Assembly (NCBI GenBank): GCA_028564705.1
Contig: JAPXFQ010002824.1
Location: forward strand, 586,501-650,500
Direction: 5' to 3'
DNA: 64,000 nt
Source of the DNA: Apricaphanius iberus
Lineage: Eukaryota; Chordata; Actinopteri; Cyprinodontiformes; Aphaniidae
In this document: one piece after another, positions 12,156 through 23,706 of the stretch
How positions within the stretch are numbered: the stretch's first letter is position 1
How the letters are laid out: each line of letters opens with the position of its first letter
Position numbers and translations under genes: made by a program
The notes under the pieces: generated by a model
Seen by the model: the letters and a program-made list of their open reading frames with translations, nothing else
The model's database searches: none
Told to the model about the DNA's origin: nothing

Positions 12156-12398
12156 AAGCATTTGCACCAATTTATGTGTACAGTTTGTGAAAAGGGTGAT
12201 TTTCAAACCCTTCAAAATGACATTTACGCAGAAAAAGACACTGTATTGGCTGCTAAAGGTCACTGTCTGCCCATCATGTGACCTTGTCTGCATGCTGCGC
12301 TCAAAAAGATATCAATATAAGCCTGGAATACTATTCAAGTTTAATTTTTCAGAACTCCATAGCATGAACAAAAAAAAATCAACAGGAGAAAACACTGA

Positions 12399-12466
12399 GT
12401 TTACTTATGATAAATGATATCATAAGTAAACTTATGATAAAACTTTATCATAAATGATAAAGTTTT
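12399..12466. repeat. Two adjacent perfect AT-rich palindromes
   Basis: GTTTACTTATGAT (12399-12411) pairs with ATCATAAGTAAAC (12419-12431) across a 7-base loop. AAAACTTTATCA (12439-12450) then pairs with TGATAAAGTTTT (12455-12466) across TAAA. Both stems are perfect and share the word TTTATCAT/ATGATAAA, so larger alternative foldings are possible. Nothing coding overlaps them. They could be a foldback relic or a cruciform-prone site. Confidence 0.85.
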
Positions 12467-12573
12467 TGGTAACCAAAATAACTCCAAGGCTGAAACATTG
12501 ATAGGGACCAAATAAATCTGTCAGCAGCTGTCAACAGCTGTTGCATTCTAAGTAACATTGTTTGGTGCATTAT

Positions 12574-12590
12574 GGGGGGGGGGGGGGGGG
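12574..12590. repeat. G17 homopolymer
   Basis: Seventeen consecutive G residues in an otherwise AT-rich context. The length could be affected by sequencing error, which is common in such runs. Confidence 0.9.
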
Positions 12591-15553
12591 ATCACACTAA
12601 TAGACCATGTAATGCTATTTTAATTTGGAATAATATTTTATGACACTAAAACTATTGAGTTTTTGATCCTGCATTGTTAGATTTACCTTGTGGTATTGGA
12701 CTGGAACTGTTTATGCTTATGACTCATCTTAAATATTCAGAAATCCTGATACATGTTCAGGCACTACAATATCCTTTAGACAGATAGATATGTATCTTAA
12801 CTTTATGTAGAAATAATACAAAAAAGTGATTCCTTAAAGAATGAAGACTGGTGATAGTTTTCTTATACCTAAGCAATGAGAGTATATTGTTTGGCTCTTG
12901 AAAAATGTATACAGCTTACTGACAGCTCACAAAGTAAGATGGGGGAGAGGAAGAGTTAATTTGCAGTTAGAGGAAATTAACAAATAAAATCCTCACTTTC
13001 TTTGACATCTTTTAAAGGCTATCACCTGCAGAAATTGTCTCCTGGAACATTTTAGAGGTGTTTTTTGATTTTTATTTTTTTTTTCTGTGCCGGAAAATTC
13101 ACTAACCAATAACATATGGCTCCTGTTATGATTTGTCAATGAAGAAAACCGAAAACAATCACATTTCTTTAAATTATAACACACGTGTGACAAATACTAT
13201 CAAATAAAATCAATATCAAATATCAAATAGCTATGACATATCAATATCAAACAACAATATCAGGGATACCCCTTTATGTGTCAGCTGAGACCACTTCTGC
13301 ATGACAACATTCCCTTATTCCTAGCCATAGAACAGCGTTAGTGGATCCGGGATTGTCACTCAATGGAATGTCAGCAAGCCTGGTATAATCAGCCTGGAAT
13401 ACGCCACTTTCCTCTTCTTTCATCAAAAACAATCAGTAGTTTCTGCACTGTAGCTACACACGCTGGCGCACATAGCTCTTTATATGCTTCACGAACACAG
13501 ACAGCCCTCTATGGCAAATATATGTACCTAGTTTGTCGACTTTCCACCGTTCATCAATTTTGCAACTTTTGTTATCTATATGTATGTTCACTAATGGCAG
13601 TTTGGGGTCCAAAACCCCGGAATGCATTGCACGCATTGCAATACCGATATGGCTTATTGAAGTGCACAAGAGTGCAAGTGCGAGTATTGGGATAGGGCCA
13701 AAGACACAACAACCAAGACAGACTGAGCAGGTGTTCAAAATGGCAACCAGTCACTGGATGAACTTCTACTACTTAAGGCACGGCTGCACCTCATACAATG
13801 ATAAATACAAAACTGGTTGAGATAAAAAGGTTACTGTTTGATTAATTATAATACCATGTCCAAGACCATATCACCAGAGTGATCTCTTTAGTTTAGAAAC
13901 CACTAGGAAGTTGGGAAAATGTGGTTTCATTAAGCTTGCAGCCATAAAAGGTCTCTTTCACTGAAAATTATGAAAAAACATTTTGTCAATACAATCAGTC
14001 ATTCTGAGTTGTAAAAGCGTGCTGCATGTGAATATTTTCTCCAAACTCAATTCCCTGTGTCAGTTAAGGAAAGAAAATAGACCAGACAAGAGCTGAGTCT
14101 AAAAAAAACCTTTCCTTCTAACATCTTCTCAAATGGGCCCACCTACAGGAAGGCTGCATTGCTTGGGAGCTGAGTTGTAGCTCTAAGAAGCTAACAATCA
14201 GTTTTTTATATGTGCTGGCTTTACATATAGCAGTATAGGTGTAGATTAACTACAATAACTCAATTTGAGTAAAGGTTATTTCAGAAGGAAATAAATATTT
14301 ACTTTGTTGGTGAAAGAAAAATCTGTGGGTGCACGGGCAACCTTTGCTTTGTTTATTTACAATTTTAAATAAATCTAAATTATTTTTAGGCGATTTGGGA
14401 TGGCCTGGGATGGTATCAAGTTCCCGGCCTTAATTATTGTGCCAGTCCGGCTCTGGCCTTAAGTATCAATGCTACTTCTAAGAGTTCACCTGAAATAGTG
14501 TGAAATTGTATCTCCATATTGTCCCATGCCTTGTATGCTTGCTGCTAAACAAACCCCTGATGTTTGCAATGTGGGGATGCAAGTTTTTAGTTTGCATGTT
14601 TTTTTTGTGTTTGTTTTAGGTAACCCTTAATGTCTTTTGCATCTGGGCCTAATCCTTTTTAGGCTGCCTGGGCAACATCAGTGGGGAACACAGGGGAGAA
14701 AATTGCTGCTGCATGTGTGTGATGTGTGTGACAGATGCAGGCCAGGTTCACAGAGCCACTGTGGCCCACTCTGTCACACCAGTCAACAAATCCTCAACCT
14801 TATAAGATTTTTCTTTCAGTGTATTTCTGCTTTCATCTATAGATAAAGTATGATCAAATAGATGTAACAAAGGGACAATAGCATCTGGTTTGTGGGTAAG
14901 ATTTTTAATGTGATAAAATTATGTTGATTGAGAAAAAAAAAAGCATGCTTATTGCCGGGAATGGAAATCAGCTTCTGAGATGAATAGCTGTGCATCTGTC
15001 TGATGAGCATTTAAAGAGGTTACAATTTTTAATATTGTTTAGTATCTAAGTTTCATTACTTTAGACAACCCTAAACGTGACATGCTAATGTGCTCCATGG
15101 AGAAACTGTCATTTTATTTTTTAGAAAGCGTTTTCCTCTGCATGATTTGAATTTAGCAATTCGTTTCAACAAGCACAAGCCATCAGCAAAGCAATTTTTC
15201 AGTTATCAAAGCCAAGAGTGATGAATTATGATCAGAGCAGTGTTTATTTCACCTACTTTAGAAGATAAATTCAATCATACAGCTCTGACTCAGCACTACA
15301 ACATTGTCACAGTCTGTACAACAGCTGCTCTACGGATAAAAGCTTGTTTCCAGTCAGATTGTCTGTCTTGTAACACATATGTGACTGTCTGCTTGTCTGC
15401 TGGGGCATGACCAGAAATGACAAGGAGAGTTTGAGTGCAATTATTAAAAAAATCAGGAAACATGTTTCTTAGATAAAATCATATTGTCTTGAGAAGAATT
15501 TCCACCAGAGATCAAGAGGAAATGACAGCGTTCTACAGTGAAAGAAATCTTAC
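12591..15553. other. No gene recognised
   Basis: Overlapping open frames at 13363-13820 lie in a locally more GC-rich island, and one has a hydrophobic N-terminus. No splice sites or domain support them. The stretch 14385-14460 (GGGATGGCCTGGGATGG and CCAGTCCGGCTCTGG) looks like repeat-derived sequence that I cannot assign. The rest is AT-rich and featureless to me. Confidence 0.4.
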
Positions 15554-15677
15554 CATGCATGTCCACCCCAGCAATTTGCGACCACAACAGTAGAACAAGC
15601 AAATAATACAATTTTATCCCACAGACATGTTCAAAACCCAACAAAAAGCAATAAACTCCCATGAAGCTGTGGGACAT
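15554..15677 (-). CDS. Candidate signal-peptide exon, partial and unrecognised
   Basis: On the minus strand an ATG at 15677 (and another in frame at 15662) opens a frame whose product has a hydrophobic core, IKLYYLLVLLLWSQIAG, followed by VDMH. It runs directly into the splice donor G|GTAAGA at 15553. The exon would end after the first base of a codon (phase 1), which is usual for signal-peptide exons of secreted and Ig-type membrane proteins. The residues around SQIAG would suit signal peptidase. Against it: neither ATG has a strong Kozak context, no downstream exon was found in the 15 kb to the left, and a hydrophobic frame can arise by chance in T-rich DNA. I do not recognise the protein. 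Confidence 0.25.
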
Positions 15678-16363
15678 GTGAATTCACTTTGTGTGGATAC
15701 AGTTGTTGGAGTTTGCAATGCTTGCCAAAGCCAGCAATTGTATCAAACAGTTCACTGCATTACAGCTATGTTCATGTTTTTTTATGTTGCCTGTGTGCAT
15801 ACATGACTGTTTTCTCTGTGAGAAATGACAATCACCCACATTGATAAGTTAAACTTCAGGATTTTAGTCAGTTGGTATATATAATCATACTTTAGAAGCA
15901 AAGCATGGGTGTGGTATCAGACTTAACATTGCCATTATCTCCCTCATGGACACCGCTAGTATTTCCAAACAGCTGTATTAGCTCATGACTCAAGTACAAT
16001 AAAGTTTTTTCCTCAATATTAATAGCCATGGGAAATAATCATATGATTTTACTGACCTAAATTTTATGGAAATGTCCATGAGGTTAGATGATGGGATGGT
16101 AGATAAATTGTCATCCAATTATGACTATTACCTTCCATTCATTAGTGCAAAAATTGCAAGTCCGGTTTAACATGCATTTTAATATATGTCTGTTTAATGG
16201 TCTGATATTAACTTATTGTTAAGTAAAAATGTCTTATCTGATGTTTTGGTTTCAGTTTGTAAGGCTTATTTTTAGTTCACATTTTTGACTCCTGTTAATT
16301 ATTAGCATCTTCTAAGATTGGCATTCAGTTATAGTATAAAATGGCATTCACCTGTGATTAAGT
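15678..16363. other. Non-coding spacer
   Basis: Unique-looking AT-rich DNA between the exon-like segment and the hAT element. No feature is supported. Confidence 0.5.
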
Positions 16364-16371
16364 ATATTTAT

Positions 16372-16534
16372 TAGGGCTGAACGATTTTGGAAAATAATCT
16401 AATTACGATTTTTTTTCTTCAATATTGCGATTTAATGTGCAATTATTTTTGTGGGGCTTTTGTCATGCATTTTTTAATTAATGCAATCAAAAATATTGTG
16501 TATTATAAACAGATTTTTATACATAATTTATTCT
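16372..16534. repeat. First copy of the hAT left end
   Basis: About 163 bp from the TIR to TTTATTCT. It is repeated in direct orientation at 16749-16917 with a few substitutions and a 6-bp insertion in the second copy (GATTGCGATTGCG against GATT). Confidence 0.9.
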
Positions 16535-16748
16535 AGTCTGGTCTATGTCAGGTTACAACTATGGAATTTTAAAGCATCTCAACATTTTGATCAACAGAGA
16601 GCAGAAAAATAATATGTATTTAATTCAGTTATTAAAATCAAAAAGTGAAACAGAAACACCAATGTTACACAGACACATTACATACACAGATATATCTAAG
16701 TATGCCCATGAGAGGCTTGTTGTTCATGTTTTCAATATACATTTTTAT

Positions 16749-16917
16749 TAGGGCTGAACGATTTTGGAAAATAATCTAATTGCGATTTTTTTTCTTCAAT
16801 ATTGCGATTGCGATTTAATATGCAATTATGTTTGTGGGGCTTTTGTCATGCATTTTTTAATTAATGCAATCAAAAATATTGTGTATTATAAACAGATTTT
16901 TATACATAATTTATTCT
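16749..16917. repeat. Second, internal copy of the hAT left end
   Basis: It repeats the terminal 163 bp, starting TAGGGCTGAACGATT. Unlike the first copy it continues into the sequence that sibling B also has next to its end (TCCATAAGATTATTTAC). Its own left flank, ATTTTTAT (16741-16748), matches the right-side duplication ATATTTAT at 7 of 8 positions. Confidence 0.9.
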
Positions 16918-16984
16918 ATTCCATAAGATTATTTACTTATTTTAAGACAAAGGCAAATATTAACAACTTTATCTACTTTTAATC

Positions 16985-17595
16985 ATCACACTCGATGGTC
17001 ATCGGCGTCGTTCTGCAATCAAGGTTTTCTTCCTTTTGATCCCAGCTAATAATTCCCTCCGGCTGCAATGTTTTCCTCCGTGTGGTTATCCAGGAAGTAG
17101 GATGCTTGAAGCAACAAGCTCTGATTTTTAATTCTCCATCGATCTAATGCACGTTCAGTCTCTGGTATGGCCCCGTGGAGCTGTTTGATCTCAGGTCAGT
17201 TGTTGCAAAATACTCCGCTGTTTTCGGTGCGGCTTTACCTTTCTGTCGGCATTTTTTATACAGCCCAGGTAAAATTTGGCTAAAATGTGTGTGTGAGATT
17301 CGATCCTAGATTATTCATACTTTTGGCTATAAAACCCGTTATAGCACGAATTATTTCAGTGTGCCGTTTTTTTATGTTCGTAAGGAGCGATTCTTTCAAA
17401 CAGCTCAGTCAGCAATCCCTGTCGCCTCGAAGTTTGTTTACTGGAAATTGAAACAATGGTGGCGGTCAGTTTTTTCCTCTTTGTTACCAAATATTGTGTA
17501 GTGTTGGATTCTGTTAAGCTTTTGGTCATTTTATAACTGGTTAAAGTGCAGCGTTTCCTTCTCTTCCTGCATTGTTTGAGCTGTTTGCAAGTCAC
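16985..17595 (-). pseudogene. ZBED-like hAT transposase remnant in copy A
   Basis: A 79-codon frame opens at 17595 with a basic N-terminus and reaches LTELFERIAPYEHKK. It is followed, after a frame break, by EIIRAITGFIAKSM. This resembles the LTEAF-R--PYD and ITxAI--FI-KDM segments of ZBED-type hAT transposases. Further along, in a different frame, TDLRSN, then a short IDGELKI stretch and SWDQKEENLDC correspond to the DLW-S, W-L and W-L---K segments around the first catalytic Asp. The zinc finger, the rest of the catalytic core and the C-terminal dimerisation region are missing. Frameshifts and stops confirm it is non-coding today. Confidence 0.68.
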
Positions 17596-17715
17596 GTGAC
17601 TTTAGCAGATATGTTTACATCAAGTCAAATCGCAGCCTTTGGGATCAGGAAATCGCATTTTACCAAATCGCGATTTAATTGCATATGCAATTAATCGTTC
17701 AGCCCTGATATTTAT

Positions 17716-20454
17716 ATAGAGATATTAGGTTAAACTTGGGGAAATGACAGAATGTAATGATCCCTTTAGTCTAAAGTAGGTTGTACTGTATTAAAAATAC
17801 AGAAATAGATAAGTCAGGCAATTTCAAGTATTCTGATTTAAGTCAAAACATGAAGACATCGCTCTGCCTTAATTGCACTTTGATATAAATCTTACAGAGC
17901 AAGAAGAAGTCACAATAACACTACAACACAAGGCTATCTAGTCACACTGCTACAGTCTTCAATAAACTAAAACCTTTGCTCCTGCTGTCAATTTTATCCT
18001 GCGTGACACAGTTTGCCTGGCTGCGAGGCTAACAATAGCCTGTTTACACCTTACTTTTTTCAATGTTGTTCAAGTTAATAACATGTTGAAAAAACGACAC
18101 GTTTTGCCGCATCATTAAGCTGGCAGATTGCTTTGAACATTGTAATATTTAATCAGAATCAGGTAAGATTCAGAAAGGGTATATTGCCAAATGTTGAGCA
18201 GATTTACAACATTAGGATATTGCTGTGGTACTTTGTGCAAACATACAATAAGACAAACACTTCTAAGCATGCAATAATAGTAATATTTCAGCAACTGTCT
18301 ACACTGCTATCTCTAATAGGGGACTGTCCTACTCAGAGCGCATAGCAGGTCACGTGACCAATAAAATCTTTCCTGTATTCTGATTATCATTGTGAAGGGA
18401 GACAATGAGCTATATTATAAAGGAAAAAGTAGATTTGCTACATCAACAAAATATGTGCATGGACTAAAATAGTTCAGTAGGCCATGCGCCAAAAATAAGT
18501 CATTGGAAAGCTGTAAGTTCAACAAATGGCCACATGGTTTGCTGGATAACACTATGGATGCACTACACAATATTATAAAGAGAAGTTCAACCTTGTTGAG
18601 ACTCACTTGAATTGAGACTAACTTATATTGTATAATGGCAATAAACTGAATGAATTAATCAATAGTTCTTCCACTACTATTATATTTACAGCTGTATTGC
18701 CCTTGAAAATGATCCAAGATACTTGGAATGCACAAGATAATTCAAAGATTTATACTCTGCAACGTCAAATACTAGAAAAACTAGTGTGGTGCGAAAAGTT
18801 TACTTTTAACACAGGAGGATATGTGTGTTCAACACATGCCAGGCGTTGTCTGATTGTTAACTCTAAATAGTAGCATAACTGCTGAGAAATTTTACATATT
18901 TGTTTTACTTTGTAAGACCAGGTGCACTTTTTGATGGATTGTTTCCTCAGAAACCCCAGAAATGTCAGAGGCTCTATTTCCAAAACTTAAAAAATTCAAG
19001 CTCAACTTCAGGCACACCAGGGTAAATTCCAACACGTTCAGTCAAAACTCCTGACACATGGCTGCAACACCCACACACAAACACAAACACACCCACTCCT
19101 TTTCTTGCTTGTGGTAGTGAGACCTTCATTGACTTTCAAACCGATATGATAGCAATACTTTGATCTGAGTACATGCCAATGGTTCTACCACACAAAAAAA
19201 TTAAATGAATTGGAAAACGAGTTTTATTTTCTTATGTAATTGTTACAACAAATGATACTTAATTAGATTAAAAGTCTCTTTTGTTTTTTTCTTACTTTCC
19301 TGAGCATGACACAAATTATTTCAACATCCTGAAAAACAATCAACCTGATTTCCTCTCACATTATAATGGATGAAAAAACAGTGTGGCATCAAGACAGAGA
19401 TGTGATGACCAGCATTAAAAACTTTATATTATTCAAAACAAAAAAAACAATAAAATGGAATGATAAAATGTTGAAAAAACCCAACACATGAAAAGTTTTT
19501 TTTTTTACAAAAATATAAACTAAAGTAGCAGCAACCTGAGACACTGCTTTCACTTTCAAAGTTACAAGTCTGATCACTGGGATCTAACCAGTGATCAAAT
19601 TACTGACTAAACATAGAAAACGTATCCACTGGAGAGAGTGGCTACAGCTGGGAAAAGCTATACAGTATGTATGCATGGGAAAAGTCAGACCTGCTCACAC
19701 CTGAGATATATGAGGCTTAGATGAAAAAAATAAATGAACACTTTTGCAAAACAATCCTAATGAGTCACCATCTGAGAAGTTACTCTTAATATACACATAG
19801 GTAGTCCAGTAGTTAAACATACACAATGTTATTTTAGAGATGCTTAGTGGGTTGCATGTTTTGAAGTCTGTAGCAATTTTCCACTGCTGATGTTCAATTC
19901 TCCTCTAAAAATCAATGAAAAAAATTAAAAAGCCATCTTGACAATATATCATCATCTTTGTTGTGAACATCTGATGGGATGGGATTTTAGTAATGGAAAG
20001 CGTAGACAGATCAGTCTAGCAATGGTGGGATTTAATTGCTGAAGTCTGATGTGTAAAATCTTATTATGGAATTATGATAAAAACGGTTTCCAATTACGCA
20101 GTTCAATTTAACATGGAACCACGTACAAGGCATGGCCCAGAATATTCACTGTTGACTTTCAAGACATTTGGATGGTATAATATTAAGTAAAAATGTGATT
20201 TCATGTTTCAGAGTATGTATTCTTTTTATTTTAAAACTTAAAAATGCAACAATATTTAAACACAAAGTAATATATTATATTGATTACTACAGATATAAGA
20301 ATATGATCTTTCATTTATAATTATTTTGAATTTGGTTCACCACTGTTCCATGACGTCTCCATTTGTGGATATTGTTGGCCCCTGTGGTTCACCAGACTCC
20401 CAAAGTTTTTTTAACAGGTTATAATCCTTCCTAGAAAGATAGACAGACCGTTAG
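17716..20454. other. AT-rich DNA, no gene recognised
   Basis: Short frames only. A CA-rich tract (CACACACAAACACAAACACA-like) lies near 19070-19095. I see no repeat family, exon or RNA gene. Confidence 0.5.
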
Positions 20455-21075
20455 GGATGAAGGTTTTTGTGTTCTAGTTTTAGTTTGTTCTTTTCTCACT
20501 CATCTTAAATTAGCATTTTAGTTTATTTCTTCGTGTTAATCTTTTACTTTAGGTCTTTTTTATTTTTTGCGTTTTGATTTTGACACTTTTTTTTTTAGAT
20601 GTTTTCACTTTTGTTTTATGTTTTACCTTTTATTCATGTTTCCTTAGTTTATCAGTCTGTGGTAGTTATTTTAAGATAATTTCCCCTTAGATATTTCATC
20701 CTCATTGAGGTTTCTAATTTCTTATTCAGGATGATAGTCTGTTTAGTATTTCCTTTTTCCTTCTTGTCATATTGCTCCCCAGCCCAGTGGATTGCCTCCA
20801 CCTGTTTGTTCCCCTCACCTGCATCCATTTACCAGTAATTAGGCTCTTTAGCTTTCTCAGTTATTTCCCTATTCCTCCTCAGAGTATTTAAGATCACCCG
20901 TTCCATCATGCCTCTGCTAGTTTGTTGTCCTTACTCCCCGTTTCTTGGTGCCTGTGATTTTTCCCCTCCTGTTCAATTTCTATATCTTTTATTTGTCTTT
21001 TTTCATTAAATCCAGTCATCAGATTTTTTTTCTGCATTTGGGTCTGCCTTTATTTGAACCATTAAACAGCAGTAA
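20455..21075 (+). mobile_element. LTR (probably solo) of a fish LTR retrotransposon
   Basis: The segment aligns by eye, along most of its length, with the inverse of 41985-42960. Shared landmarks in order are: TAGTTTATCAGTCT, TCTGTTTAGTATTTCC, CAGCCCAGTGGATTGCC, TAGTAATTAGGCTCT-like, TCCTCAGAGTATTT, CATTAAA, and TTTGGGTC near the end. The layout suits an LTR: T-rich U3, a TATTTAAG box-like element near 20885, then CATTAAA as a polyadenylation-type signal near the 3' side. No coding region of a retrotransposon is adjacent, so it is most likely a solo LTR. Exact ends are uncertain because I could not see a target duplication. Confidence 0.6.
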
Positions 21076-21161
21076 TTTTGTTTCTCAGTTGTCTTTTATT
21101 TCTTTTGGAATACAGACACAATGTTTTTATTTATTTTTCAATTATGTTCACCTGAGTGGTA

Positions 21162-21462
21162 ATGGTACATGGCCTGTATTTGTAAAGTGCTTTATCTAGT
21201 CCTGAGGACCCCAAACAACCACTTTATACTACATTCAGTTCTAAGGTTACCTTGCCTGCTTGTGGTGATCAGAGGGCGTGGTGCCACTCGTGTATGATAG
21301 CCTTACCTCTTTGAGTGTACCCCAGGGCGGCAGTGACTATGTAGTTTACGGCTGTTAGCGTGTGTTTGTGTGTGTGAATGGATGAATGAACTGAATGTAG
21401 TATAAAGTGCTTTGTTTGGGGTCCTCAGGACTAGATAAAGCACTTTACAATACACTGGTTAG
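21162..21462. mobile_element. Foldback (long inverted repeat) element
   Basis: The left arm 21182-21240 and right arm 21389-21448 are inverse complements over about 59 bp with roughly three differences (landmark CCTGAGGACCCCAAAC on the left, GTTTGGGGTCCTCAGG on the right). The loop is about 148 bp. The outer edges, GGCCTGTATTTGTAAAG and CTTTACAATACACTGG, extend the pairing imperfectly. The sequence type (TGTATTT-TAAAGTGCTTT, GTGTGAATGGATGAATGA) is a widespread dispersed repeat in fish. I cannot assign a transposase family. Confidence 0.75.
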
Positions 21463-23164
21463 TTTTGTCTTATCCAAGAACGCAACAAATGAGAGACGGA
21501 ACGGGGGACCAGTCTGAAGATAAGTTATTTCTGTTTAACTGATTCTGCACCTCTGACTCTAATCAAATCTTGGTATGGCAAGTGGTTGTGTAGTTCATAT
21601 TATCTTTGACATAAAAACAAAACAACTTGTTTCATGAGCTGCAACAATTCTGTTTAACAAAAAAGAAAAAAAAGCCAGGGAAATCCAGGCAAATTGCCCC
21701 TTTCACTGTATTTTTTTCCAAGTGTGCTCTTTGAAGAGTTAAAATTTCGAATATAACACGTTTAATTTCATCATGGTTCATTAGGAAGAATTTCTGTTGG
21801 GTAGCTAGGCTGCAGTTGATAGCTTAACGGATATACCACTAATAGCTTCACAACTGTATTATTAAAACAGTGCTCCCTTTTTCAGTTTCCATCTGTCATT
21901 CAAACTTGAAATCTTTCCAAACAGCATTGTCTTTATTGTAACTGAGCAAAAGGTTGATTAGCCTTATTTCAGCTAGCTGAGCTCTGAAATTTTTTTGGGG
22001 GGAATGAGAAAAGTACTACTTCATTCTCTGATGCAGGAGAGAACTGTCACTTTCTCTGGGGTCTTGTTAAAAGGACCGTCATAGCTAGAATTTGTTTTCC
22101 ATTTTGAGACAGTACCTTTTATGTGAATCGTTACTTCAGATTTTTTTTTCCAGAAAAAGGAAATCTTTAGTGAAAGTCCTATTTACTGCAACAATTAATG
22201 CTAAACTTTTTGATTTATGTATGTGGACCAAGACTGAATAAATGTTGCATCTTTGAGTGATATATTTTGGCCCAAGGAAACCTTTTGAGATCCATATCTG
22301 TAGTGAAAAATAGGACATTAAACCACATGCATGGTAGTGGAATGTGCAACAATAGTAAATAAGTAGTAAATAAGATTAATGCAACACCAGAATAAATTAT
22401 TTAGTTATGCAAGGCCTAGGGCAGAAACAACTGCCAGCCGCTTGAGAGATAAACATAGAGGAAAGTGTACTACACAGTGTAATTTGGTTTAAATATTTAT
22501 TTAAAGTGTGCTTTGATTTAGTTCCAAATAAGATACATGGGTCGTTTTGTTCAACAGTCGATGAGACTAATTGAATACATTCAAAAGGAAACATCCGATC
22601 TGACGGGAAACTGTCTGTCCATGAAAGCCTTTCTGAATGTTCCTTTGTATTAGAATCGTCTGTTTGCCAGGGCAGGAAATCAACATGCTGTTTTGATGAG
22701 ACAAGTATCCGCAGAAATTCAGGATTTCAGCAGGGGTGCTAATTTGTCATGCCCTGCCACAACACTTAGAAGGGAATAGAAGGCCATCCAATCTCCCGCT
22801 GGCACATGGGGGTCATTAAACAGCTGAAAAAAATGACAGCCATATACACAGTGAGAATGAGAAAGATTCCAGCATTTAGAGGATGAGGCCCTTTTCACTC
22901 CCTGACTTGGATTACAGTCAAGTCTGCCTCACATATGGACTTTTCTGACCTAAATTCCATTAACATTTTTTTTATTACAAAAAACATAGAGGTCTATTAG
23001 AAATGTCCAATCTAATTATTCAGTTAGACTGTTTCTGCTGCTGTCAGTGGTCTTTTATCTGCCTGTGTTGGGATAGCTAAAGATACACCCTATGATGATC
23101 TAAACGGTGATTTTGTAAAATAAAAACAAGCAGTTGAGCAGATCTTGATTTAGTTTAGTATGCA
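21463..23164. other. No gene recognised; some unique higher-complexity sequence
   Basis: Mostly AT-rich. The interval 22600-22930 is more balanced in base composition, has no repeat signature I know, and has no coding potential. It is a possible conserved non-coding element but that cannot be judged from one genome. Confidence 0.35.
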
Positions 23165-23200
23165 TGTGTATGCGTGTGTGTGTGTGTGTGGGTGCGTGCA
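23165..23200. repeat. Imperfect TG microsatellite
   Basis: TG dinucleotides with single substitutions, reading TGTGTATGCGTGTGTGTGTG and onward. A short frame on the other strand ending in a His-Thr run is only the translation of this repeat. Confidence 0.9.
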
Positions 23201-23706
23201 TGGGAACAAAAAGAGTGTAAAAGTGTTTTACTACCAAACATTGTGTGTGACTTTTGCAATAAAATCACAGAGCACTTTCCATAAAACTCCACAATACTGT
23301 AATCAATTTGCTTTTGATGAGGAGGAAGCACACATTTGAAAAACATTTATACCCTGTGTTAAATTCTTTGATTATAAATACATTCTTACAAAAATTCCTA
23401 AAAAATGATTTATACCTCCAAAAATCACTTCAACCCCTTTAACGTTGTTTGTCCTTTTCACAGTTGAAGTAGGTTAAAAAAGTCCAGACGGGCATTTTGA
23501 GACTCATCTGTTAAAGGGTTAATGCAGTCGCCCCCCTACCCCCCACCCCCCCATGAACTTTAACCCCACCCACGGTCGCCTCATTGAATTCACTATGTGT
23601 GTTAGGTGTGAAGAAAAGTAAATAACGTCATGCTGGACACTAGCGGTGCAATTAGGCTAGCGCCAGCTTTGTAAACACCAGCCGAAGGCGGCAGTCTGAT
23701 AGCATT

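Larger units (their letters stand above)
16364..17715 (-). mobile_element. hAT element copy A with perfect 8-bp duplication and duplicated left end
   Basis: The element spans 16372-17707. Its ends are TAGGGCTGAACGATT and its inverse AATCGTTCAGCCCTG. It is flanked by identical 8-bp duplications ATATTTAT (16364-16371 and 17708-17715), the hallmark length of hAT insertions. Subterminal regions are rich in GCGATT words on both sides. The minus strand retains part of a ZBED-like transposase (16985-17595). Unlike its sibling at 54.6 kb, this copy contains the left end twice (16372-16534 and 16749-16917), separated by 214 bp of sequence absent from the sibling. It cannot encode a complete transposase. 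Confidence 0.88.

Noticed and set aside
13363..13820. Overlapping frames on both strands, one with a signal-like N-terminus
   Set aside because: Several mutually exclusive frames are open over the same GC-richer island, with no splice signals or recognisable residues. More likely repeat-derived.
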